From positions 1 to 10,920 of the forward strand of contig JBDRLD010000026.1 in NCBI GenBank assembly GCA_043813445.1: a DNA stretch of 10,920 nucleotides, written 5' to 3'. The translations under genes were made by a program, and so were the position numbers. The notes beneath the pieces are model-generated. The model was given only the letters and a program-made list of their open reading frames with translations. It ran no database searches and was not told the DNA's origin. Positions 6,084 through 10,920 of this stretch are shown here, one piece after another. Position 1 is the first letter of the stretch. Every line of letters starts with the position of its first letter. The DNA is from JBDRLD01 sp043813445 (lineage in GTDB: Bacteria > Patescibacteriota > Patescibacteriia > JACPHY01).

Positions 6084-7276
6084 TGACCTGTGCGTGGACG
6101 CGATACGATACTCGGTGCGCGAATGCACACCACCACCGCAACAAGCGCGAGCAAGCTCATTGCTGCGGTGAGGAAACTCACGTGGAACACATCAGTAAGT
6201 ATCGCAAGCACTACAAAGAACACCAGCCGCATCAACATGCCGAAGAGATTTCGGTATGTAGACGCGGTCAACGCATCCTTGCGTTCGCCCTCTTCGAAAA
6301 GGCAGCTGTCAGTCGGGATGGTCACAAGCACCGCAAAGAATCCAACCAGGAAGATGCTGACGTAGTAAAAAATCGTATTATCCACGACGAGCCGCAGTCC
6401 CCATACCACAGCGATCGATGCGGCTCCAATAACAACCGAGGCAGTACGCCATCGATGCTCCATACGTCCGGCGATATACATGAATACGATTGTGGTCAGC
6501 GAGACAATAATCGGAACGAGTGCGACCGATTCAATGGTCGTAAACGTCATGTAGATAAAGAGTGGCCAGATTACTCCCTCAGCAGCGCCATGCACACTAA
6601 AGAGCGCGCGAACGATTTGAGCTCGTGCGTCGTGAAGACTTGTAAAAAACACACGGATTGTTTTCGGGCGATGTGCCGGCCGATCACTCGTATGTCGGAT
6701 GCTGAGAAGTGGGAGTATCGAGGCCGAAATAATTACCGCGCTCACAGCGATGAGTGTTCGCTGCCCAATGAAAATGAACAACATGGCTCCGATGGCCGGA
6801 GCGAGAATTCCGGCAACACTCCGCATGATTTCGAGCATGCTCGTATCACCGGAAACATTATCATTATTTGGACTCACACGCATGAAAAAGTAAATGTGTG
6901 CAACCCAATAGCAAACATCAAACGCTGCGGCTGCTGCTGCGATTATGATGAGAAGAGGCCAGTTTCCGGAACCGAGCGAGAAGAGTAGTACGAAAAAAAG
7001 CACTTCAAAAACCAGACCCACCATGATTGTTCGAATAGCACCGATCCGCCACACCATCCATCGCGCGACAAGATTAAGCGGCACATCAATCGCATTGTAG
7101 ATGATGAAGAACCAAATCACTGATTCAATCGAGTAGCCAAGTCGAAGCAGGAAAATCGGTACGAATATCGAGACAAGCGACTGCCCGAACGTGTGCGTCC
7201 AAATGGCGAAATCAAATCGCCGTAAATCGGAACGAAGCAAACGCCGGAGTGTGTAGTGGAGATGGAAGAGCTGCAT
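6080..7276 (-). CDS. Major facilitator superfamily transporter
   Basis: This is a 398-residue polytopic membrane protein with about 12 hydrophobic segments in two halves, the usual MFS size and form. The halves are joined by a polar, basic loop (RHTSDRPAHRPKTIRVFF region). The N-terminal part contains LVARWMVWRIGAIRTIMVGL, which corresponds to the cytoplasmic loop between helices 2 and 3. I cannot name a substrate; nothing specific to drug, sugar or nucleoside carriers stands out. The ATG at 7276 is chosen because it lies two bases after the greA-type stop (TAACTATG), which implies translational coupling; there is no ribosome binding site of its own. A longer in-frame reading to 7492 overlaps the greA-type gene and is rejected. 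Base composition looks more A/T-rich than in the neighbouring NUDIX and PLD genes. Confidence 0.88.
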   Translation of the reverse strand: MQLFHLHYTLRRLLRSDLRRFDFAIWTHTFGQSLVSIFVPIFLLRLGYSIESVIWFFIIYNAIDVPLNLVARWMVWRIGAIRTIMVGLVFEVLFFVLLFSLGSGNWPLLIIIAAAAAAFDVCYWVAHIYFFMRVSPNNDNVSGDTSMLEIMRSVAGILAPAIGAMLFIFIGQRTLIAVSAVIISASILPLLSIRHTSDRPAHRPKTIRVFFTSLHDARAQIVRALFSVHGAAEGVIWPLFIYMTFTTIESVALVPIIVSLTTIVFMYIAGRMEHRWRTASVVIGAASIAVVWGLRLVVDNTIFYYVSIFLVGFFAVLVTIPTDSCLFEEGERKDALTASTYRNLFGMLMRLVFFVVLAILTDVFHVSFLTAAMSLLALVAVVVCIRAPSIVSRPRTGH

Positions 7277-7278
7277 AG

Positions 7279-7788
7279 TTACGAAATACGAACGATACGG
7301 TACATCTTCTCTTTCTCGGAGACAGTGATAGTTACACAATCGCCAACCCGATGCCCAATAAGTGCGGCACCAAGTGGTGAGCGATAGGAAATGCGCCCGC
7401 GTCCTGGGCTTACCTCTTGCGATCCAAGCACCTCGAACGTCCGCTCGCGACCATCGATGGAAACCACCACCATCGACCCGATGCGTACACACCCATCACG
7501 ATCTGCACCACGCTCGATCACTATGGCATGCTTCAAACGCTCTTCAATAGACACAATACGATTATTGATTCTCGTCAGCATTGCCTTCGCCGACGTGTAC
7601 CCGGCATTCTCGGAACGATCCCCCATGTCCGCCATCCGCCTCGTTTCCTCCGCCGCCAATGGCCGTTGACGATGAACAAGATCATCAAGCGTACGACGTA
7701 AACGCTCCACCGCCTCCGGGGTGAGGTAGTGATCCGTCGTTCGCTTCGCGCGACTCTCCTGTTCGCTCTTGCGTCGAGGTATTTGCAT
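7279..7788 (-). CDS. GreA/GreB-family transcription elongation factor
   Basis: This 169-residue protein (from the ATG at 7788) belongs to the Gre family. These factors insert a coiled coil into the secondary channel of RNA polymerase and stimulate cleavage of backtracked RNA. The N-terminal coiled coil covers about 21-92 and carries the tip GDRSENAGY, with the two acidic residues Asp57 and Glu60 that hold the catalytic metal. The C-terminal FKBP-like domain (about 98-169) includes the family signature SPLGAALIGHRVGD. The first 18 residues are a basic extension (MQIPRRKSEQESRAKR) beyond the usual start. The start is uncertain: ATGs at 7788, 7800 and 7806 are in frame and none has a good ribosome binding site. 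A TACAAT at 7810-7805 could be a -10 element, which would favour 7788. Its tip reads GDRSENA, like GreB, but overall I cannot separate GreA from GreB. The MFS gene follows 2 bases later. Confidence 0.93.
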   Translation of the reverse strand: MQIPRRKSEQESRAKRTTDHYLTPEAVERLRRTLDDLVHRQRPLAAEETRRMADMGDRSENAGYTSAKAMLTRINNRIVSIEERLKHAIVIERGADRDGCVRIGSMVVVSIDGRERTFEVLGSQEVSPGRGRISYRSPLGAALIGHRVGDCVTITVSEKEKMYRIVRIS

Positions 7789-7829
7789 ATGCTCGTGCAT
7801 CCGCATTGTAGCAAATTGCCACAATTGGA

Positions 7830-7853
7830 AAGCGGCTCCCTATGGAGCCGCTT
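7830..7853 (-). terminator. Intrinsic terminator after the NUDIX gene
   Basis: AAGCGGCTCC and GGAGCCGCTT (7830-7839, 7844-7853) form a perfect 10-bp stem with a 4-base loop, 19 bases after the NUDIX stop on the minus strand. A short U run follows (TTTCC). It isolates the NUDIX gene from the greA-type gene. Confidence 0.8.
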
Positions 7854-7872
7854 CAAACTGAGTCGTGGGATG

Positions 7873-8298
7873 CTAGACGATGCCGAGCCGTGTGCGCAAC
7901 GCCTCGATCGCCTTCCAGTGGTCGAAGCCCATGGCCTCCGGGCCGAGATCGCGGAGCGACGCGATGACGATGACTCGTGCGTCGCTGTCCGGTGAGAGCT
8001 GCGGATCGCACTCCACGTCGATGTGAAACACCTTCGAGATGGTCGGCCCGCGAGGGTCACGATCCGGCGCATCGAGATCACAGAGCTCCTCGAGCGCTGC
8101 GGGATCGGCAGAGAAGTGGATCTCCTCAGCCGCCTCACGCACACACGCGTGCGCCAGTGATGCGTCATCGGGATCGACGTGTCCGCCAGGCAGACAAAGC
8201 CGATCTTGGAACGGCGGATTCAGTCGTCGAATGAGCACGACTTCTCGCCCACCGATCGTCAGTGCGAGATCGACCGTTTGAACGGTTGCATCGGCCAT
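7873..8298 (-). CDS. NUDIX hydrolase
   Basis: This 141-residue protein is a typical single-domain NUDIX enzyme. The family hydrolyses nucleoside diphosphates linked to another moiety, usually with Mg2+. The NUDIX box is visible at about 37-60: GGHVDPDDASLAHACVREAA followed by EEI. The metal-binding REAAEE core is intact, and the loop form with D-D-A-S in place of G-E is a common variant. A C-terminal FDHWKAIEALRTRLGI helix is also typical. The ATG at 8298 is chosen over 8337 because GGAGG (8310-8306 on the minus strand) lies 7 bases before it. The gene has its own promoter (8344-8372) and terminator (7830-7853), so it is transcribed alone. The substrate cannot be read from the sequence; nucleotide-sugar, ADP-ribose and oxidised dNTP are all possible. 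Confidence 0.92.
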   Translation of the reverse strand: MADATVQTVDLALTIGGREVVLIRRLNPPFQDRLCLPGGHVDPDDASLAHACVREAAEEIHFSADPAALEELCDLDAPDRDPRGPTISKVFHIDVECDPQLSPDSDARVIVIASLRDLGPEAMGFDHWKAIEALRTRLGIV

Positions 8299-8343
8299 AA
8301 ACGCTCCTCCTCTACACAATGTGCTAACTCCGAACACACAGAG

Positions 8344-8372
8344 ACACTAGCACGGGAGCAAAAAAATGTCAA
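8344..8372 (-). promoter_or_regulatory. Sigma-70-type promoter for the NUDIX gene
   Basis: On the minus strand, a perfect TTGACA (8372-8367) is followed by a 17-base spacer that opens with seven T and then TAGTGT (8349-8344, 3 of 6). It begins 11 bases after the stop of the 108-residue membrane protein gene. The T7 tract is not preceded by an evident hairpin, so I do not call it a terminator. Confidence 0.55.
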
Positions 8373-8383
8373 GCGCAACCATA

Positions 8384-8710
8384 TCAACCATCAGAAATCA
8401 ATTTGCGTTCCCGACTCCGCTCGATCTGTGCGCGAATCGGAGAGCATACGATCGAGACAAGTCCAGCACCGAGCACACACCACGATCCGATAACAGTACC
8501 TACTGCGAACGCGATGAGGATCCCCTCAATAACCGGTTCGCCCGAGAGCGCGTAGGCGATGGCTCCACCAACCACAATGATGCCAACGTACGCTCCAGTT
8601 ACGATTCCTGCGACACCGTCGATTGGCTCACCATGCAACGCTGTCCAAATCTCCACCGTGATGAAGGTTAGGAGAATCCACACAACCGTTCCAAGTATAA
8701 ACCACACCAT
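8384..8710 (-). CDS. Small three-helix membrane protein, unknown function
   Basis: This 108-residue protein has three glycine-rich membrane segments: about 2-19, 35-55 and 62-90. A WTALHGEP loop lies between helices one and two, and a basic tail (SPIRAQIERSRERK) ends it. The start at 8710 is firm: AAGGAGG (8721-8715 on the minus strand) lies 4 bases before the ATG. It follows the 62-residue gene by 28 bases with no terminator, so the two form a unit. Spacing from the GE loop to the S/T-P-hydrophobic-R tail is 63 residues here and 66 in the protein at 5691-6011, which suggests common origin. I recognise no known family. Confidence 0.75.
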   Translation of the reverse strand: MVWFILGTVVWILLTFITVEIWTALHGEPIDGVAGIVTGAYVGIIVVGGAIAYALSGEPVIEGILIAFAVGTVIGSWCVLGAGLVSIVCSPIRAQIERSRERKLISDG

Positions 8711-8738
8711 GACACCTCCTTAATTAGCGGCGCTACAA

Positions 8739-8927
8739 CTACTTCATCCCTTTACGGCGCCGCCAACGTTGAAATGCATCGGAAAGGGAGTAGAGACCGA
8801 TACCGATCGAGGCGAGAACGACCATCGAAGCGACGAGCCAAACGAAGTCGCTCCCACTGCGTCGCTCATCAATGGCGCACCCGAACAGCACGCAGGACAG
8901 CATAGCGTAGTGCATCAGGCGAATCAT
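8739..8927 (-). CDS. 62-residue membrane protein, possible lipoprotein
   Basis: This short protein has an N-terminal hydrophobic stretch ending LFGC (Cys17), which is lipobox-like though Phe at -2 is unusual, a polar linker (AIDERRSGSD), and a second hydrophobic segment at about 28-47. A very basic tail (QRWRRRKGMK) follows, which should stay in the cytoplasm. The ATG at 8927 is preferred over the in-frame ATG at 8945 because GGAGG (8939-8935 on the minus strand) lies 7 bases before it. It is the first gene of a two-gene unit with the 108-residue membrane protein. It could be a lipoprotein with a second anchor or simply a two-helix membrane protein. Function is unknown. Confidence 0.6.
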   Translation of the reverse strand: MIRLMHYAMLSCVLFGCAIDERRSGSDFVWLVASMVVLASIGIGLYSLSDAFQRWRRRKGMK

Positions 8928-8968
8928 GATGGAACCTCCAGCCATAGGAAGGATCTATCCTCTTCCTG

Positions 8969-8997
8969 AGCATACGGAAGTACACGCAACCATGCAA
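8969..8997 (-). promoter_or_regulatory. Possible sigma-70-type promoter for the 62/108-residue gene pair
   Basis: On the minus strand, TTGCAT (8997-8992, 3 of 6) is followed by 17 bases and TATGCT (8974-8969, 4 of 6). It is weaker than the other promoters here. An imperfect inverted repeat GGAAGGAT-CT-ATCCTCTTCC (8947-8966) would overlap the predicted transcription start and could be an operator or a leader hairpin. Confidence 0.35.
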
Positions 8998-9011
8998 ATA
9001 CACACAAAAAC

Positions 9012-9044
9012 GAAATGCCGCCTGTATGTAGTGGGCGGCATTTC
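9012..9044 (-). terminator. Intrinsic terminator of the sigma-factor operon
   Basis: GAAATGCCGCC and GGCGGCATTTC (9012-9022, 9034-9044) form a perfect 11-bp stem with an 11-base loop. On the minus strand TTTCGTTTTTGTG runs through its end. It lies 23 bases past the stop at 9068 and ends the three-gene unit above it. Confidence 0.85.
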
Positions 9045-9067
9045 TTTACGTCCCTCTCTAGCGTATC

Positions 9068-9586
9068 TCACTCAGTAGCCTCATCCGCACCAGCGCGAAG
9101 CTTCCACCCTCCACCACGCCGCATGCCGTGCATATCACGCGTGCCGCGCATGAATGGGTGCTCCAGACCATCCACGCCCTGTCGCTCTGTAAACCGATGC
9201 GCTTGTTGCTCGAGAATCGCATCCATTTTCTCCTGTGTCAGCTTCTCCTCGGTCACGAGGCCAGAGAGCCGCGTGCGGAGGCGCTCGGTCATTCTTAGGT
9301 GTATCTCCTCGGGAGTCAGTCCTTGTTCAGTAATAAGTTCGTGAAATGTTTTACCACCCTCGATTTCCGTACGGAGTTCATCGGCACTCATTCCCAGCAT
9401 TGCCGCACGATCTTCGATGATCCCGCCACCCAGCGCGCCGAGTGGAGTATCCTGTCCAAGGCATGGTCGCGTACGTCCCTGCTTCTCCGCCGTTGCCTGC
9501 GGCTCCTGCGCATACGCAATCCCCATACTAATGAGCACTGCAATCACCGCCGCTACCGCAACAATACCTGTTCGTTGATACTTCAT
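9068..9586 (-). CDS. Secreted helical protein with His/Met/Arg-rich tail
   Basis: This is a 172-residue exported protein. The signal peptide covers 1-26 (hydrophobic core 7-24, ending AYA before QEPQ). Residues about 58-128 are predicted helical and read GMSADEL, GGKTFHELITEQGLTPEEI and LTQEKMDAILEQ. This pattern occurs in small exported helical proteins of the DUF2680 type and is loosely Spy/CpxP-like. The tail (141-160) contains HPFMRGTRDMHGMRRGGG, with His and Met that might bind metal. The ATG at 9586 is chosen because the signal peptide starts there; the in-frame extension to 9832 overlaps the upstream gene. There is no good ribosome binding site. It lies 73 bases downstream of the membrane protein gene and is the last gene before the terminator, so it is a likely member of the sigma-factor operon. 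Family assignment is tentative. Confidence 0.75.
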   Translation of the reverse strand: MKYQRTGIVAVAAVIAVLISMGIAYAQEPQATAEKQGRTRPCLGQDTPLGALGGGIIEDRAAMLGMSADELRTEIEGGKTFHELITEQGLTPEEIHLRMTERLRTRLSGLVTEEKLTQEKMDAILEQQAHRFTERQGVDGLEHPFMRGTRDMHGMRRGGGWKLRAGADEATE

Positions 9587-9659
9587 AGAAGTGCTTATGA
9601 TGAGTACAAATTGCGCAATGCTCACCGGCCGAAGATCGCGAACACCGCACACATATGTA

Positions 9660-10409
9660 CTACAATCGTCGCTCACTCCATCTTTCACATCGTCCGCCGG
9701 CACACCGATTCGGAAAGAATGGTCGTTGCAAGCCATCGAACGGACGGATACCGACCGCCCGGAATACTCCATCTCGTTCCTCACAAATAGCGAACACGGC
9801 ATCCCCAACCTGCAATGGTCCACCGCCGGCAATTCGCGTCTCCGCGTCGATTACCACATCCATAGCTCCATCCGGGGTCTCCAGCTGAAGTGATGTATTA
9901 CTTAGTGAAAGGATGTGCCCAACGCGCATACCCGGAAACGTATCGAGATCATGCTGCCGGTAAAGACCCCCAACCACTGGAAGTCGATTCACACCGGCAC
10001 GCACGTGCATCGCCGGATGAAAGGATGTCCACGCAATGAGCGTCGAAAAAATCCCGATAACAACCACTACCGCCAATAGCACGTACGTCAGCGGGCGTCG
10101 ATATGCAAACCGCATGGAGCGAAGAAACGCGACAAGCAACATGAATAGAATAACGGTCGCGAGGAGAATTCCCCACGGAAAAGTGCCGATGACGATGCGA
10201 GACCCCGGTCCAAGGAACGCACCGGTCGCACGAAGGAAATACGTCGCGAGACTGAAGAGAAATACTGCTGCAGCGAATGCAATAACAATACCGACGCCAA
10301 CCGCTATCATTTCGACAACAAATCGAATGCGTGGGCGCATGTGTACCTCGCCGCGCTCAATGCGCTCAAGCATCTCTTCGATAGGCTTGGATTCCGTACG
10401 CTGCTTCAT
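9660..10409 (-). CDS. Three-helix membrane protein with external beta-type domain, putative anti-sigma partner
   Basis: This 249-residue protein starts with a short charged region (1-28, IEEMLERIERGEVHMRPR). Three membrane helices follow (about 30-58, 76-98, 106-128), then an extracytoplasmic domain. Residues about 160-225 (GHILSLSNTSLQLETPDG, VVIDAETRI, LQVGDAVFAI) look like a small beta-barrel of the DUF5666 kind. The tail holds Cys236 and Cys241 in RCAGGRC. The start lies one base after the sigma-factor stop (TAGTATG), so the two are translationally coupled, the usual arrangement for an ECF sigma factor and its membrane anti-sigma factor. No zinc-finger anti-sigma (HxxxCxxC) motif is present and the cytoplasmic part is only about 28 residues, so the anti-sigma role is inferred from position and topology. 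Confidence 0.75.
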   Translation of the reverse strand: MKQRTESKPIEEMLERIERGEVHMRPRIRFVVEMIAVGVGIVIAFAAAVFLFSLATYFLRATGAFLGPGSRIVIGTFPWGILLATVILFMLLVAFLRSMRFAYRRPLTYVLLAVVVVIGIFSTLIAWTSFHPAMHVRAGVNRLPVVGGLYRQHDLDTFPGMRVGHILSLSNTSLQLETPDGAMDVVIDAETRIAGGGPLQVGDAVFAICEERDGVFRAVGIRPFDGLQRPFFPNRCAGGRCERWSERRL

Positions 10410-10410
10410 A

Positions 10411-10920
10411 CTACGCTTCGCGTGTGCGACACCGCTGTAGGTGATCCCGCGCTCGCTTTAACCGAACCCCCACCGTCGAAATGGGGACTCGAAGAATATC
10501 GGCAATCTCTTTATACGGGCGCTCCTCAATGTAATGCAGCACGACAACCTCACGATACTTCGGATCAAGCTGCTCGAGAAATCGCTCAATGGTATTAAGA
10601 AGTTCATCGCGCTCCGCTGCATCCGCCGCCGTTTCCTTAGCGACCGGATGCGGAAATAGCACGTCAGGATCGAAGAAAGGAACCGGCTCACGATGACGCT
10701 TCTTCAGCGCATTCACACACTCATTGTGTGCGATGCGATATATCCATGTCGAAAATGATCGCTTGGTATCAAAACCTCGCAGATTTGCATATGCCTTCAA
10801 GAGTACATCCTGGACTACGTCTTCCGCATCATCAACACTGAGCAGCAACCTCAGTGTGTATCGACGAAGACGGCTGATATAGCGTTCAACGAGCACACGG
10901 TACAAACCAAGCTCGCCACT
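10411..10920 (-). CDS. ECF-type RNA polymerase sigma factor, N-terminus cut by the window edge
   Basis: At least 169 residues of a sigma-70 family factor of the extracytoplasmic-function type are present. Region 2 is clear (about 20-80: DDAEDVVQDVLLKAYANL, then FSTWIYRIAHNECVNALKKR). Region 4 (about 110-165) contains LEQLDPKYREVVVLHYIE, the helix-turn-helix EIADILRVPISTVGVRLKRA and a basic end. Regions 1 and 3 are absent, as expected for the ECF type. The frame stays open to 10920 and reads SGELG before LYRVLVERY, which fits the usual start of region 2. The true start is therefore most likely off the right edge rather than the TTG at 10905. It heads the operon with the membrane protein and secreted protein. 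Such factors are often autoregulated, but the promoter is not in this window. Confidence 0.93.
   Translation of the reverse strand, partial: SGELGLYRVLVERYISRLRRYTLRLLLSVDDAEDVVQDVLLKAYANLRGFDTKRSFSTWIYRIAHNECVNALKKRHREPVPFFDPDVLFPHPVAKETAADAAERDELLNTIERFLEQLDPKYREVVVLHYIEERPYKEIADILRVPISTVGVRLKRARDHLQRCRTREA

Noticed and set aside
6011..6988. Plus-strand open frame of 325 codons opposite the MFS gene
   Set aside because: The reading is Cys/His/Arg/Asn-rich without domains and is the complement of hydrophobic codons of the transporter; the minus strand has a clear polytopic membrane protein.
7277..7492. N-terminal extension of the MFS protein to 7492
   Set aside because: It overlaps the C-terminal domain of the Gre factor in another frame and is not membrane-like; the ATG at 7276 directly follows the Gre stop.
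7575..8168. Minus-strand Arg/Ser-rich frame across the NUDIX and Gre genes
   Set aside because: It overlaps both genes and the terminator between them, and has the low-complexity look of a shifted reading frame.
8360..8366. T7 tract on the minus strand as a terminator of the 108-residue protein gene
   Set aside because: No stable hairpin precedes it; it lies in the spacer of a TTGACA-17-TAGTGT promoter instead.
9587..9832. N-terminal extension of the secreted helical protein to 9832
   Set aside because: It would bury the signal peptide inside the protein and overlap the coding end of the membrane protein gene.
1..10920. CRISPR array, insertion sequence, transposase, phage or tRNA/rRNA genes
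   Set aside because: No spaced direct repeats, terminal inverted repeats, transposase or phage motifs, or tRNA-like cloverleaf sequences were seen on reading through both strands.

Overview
The window looks like an ordinary stretch of a small, compact bacterial genome. Genes are short and tightly packed, often with only a promoter or a hairpin between them. TAG, TAA and TGA all serve as stops. Many small genes have a textbook AGGAGG-type ribosome binding site 4-8 bases from the start. The gene set is TypA/BipA, a membrane-anchored Gmad2 + GerMN protein, a GreA/GreB factor, an ECF sigma factor paired with a 3-helix membrane protein, and several tiny membrane proteins. This reminds me of Candidate Phyla Radiation (Patescibacteria, Parcubacteria/Uhrbacteria-like) genomes, but that assignment is an inference from gene content, not from a marker gene.

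Layout. (1) Left edge to about 3.0 kb, minus strand: a Gmad2/GerMN membrane-anchored protein followed by typA. The typA leader carries a small terminator-like hairpin with a U-rich tract running up to the start codon and no visible ribosome binding site. (2) 3.1-5.6 kb, plus strand: a secreted two-HKD phospholipase-D-superfamily protein that resembles the PLD3/PLD4 subfamily, then a secreted 20-cysteine protein built from a tandem duplication, then a 68-residue membrane protein. The first two have nearly identical promoter and ribosome-binding-site layouts (TTGAC-17-TAnACT; AGGAGG, 5-base spacer). (3) 5.6-5.7 kb: two hairpin terminators between convergent transcription units. (4) 5.7-8.9 kb, minus strand: a two-gene unit of small membrane proteins (8927-8384), a NUDIX hydrolase with its own promoter and terminator, a greA-type gene translationally coupled to an MFS transporter, and another small membrane protein whose -35 element contains the transporter's stop codon. 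(5) 9.0-10.9 kb, minus strand: an apparent three-gene operon of an ECF sigma factor (cut by the right edge), a 3-helix membrane protein with an external beta-type domain, and a secreted helical protein with a His/Met/Arg-rich tail, ending in a strong terminator.

How they may work together. The sigma factor, membrane protein and secreted protein look like an envelope-signal regulatory unit. The PLD-like and Cys-rich proteins look like co-regulated exported products. The two roughly 106-residue 3-helix membrane proteins may be diverged copies of one another. I saw no RNA gene, CRISPR array, insertion sequence or prophage gene. The more unusual items are the bacterial PLD3/4-like enzyme, the duplicated Cys-rich protein beside it, and the typA leader.
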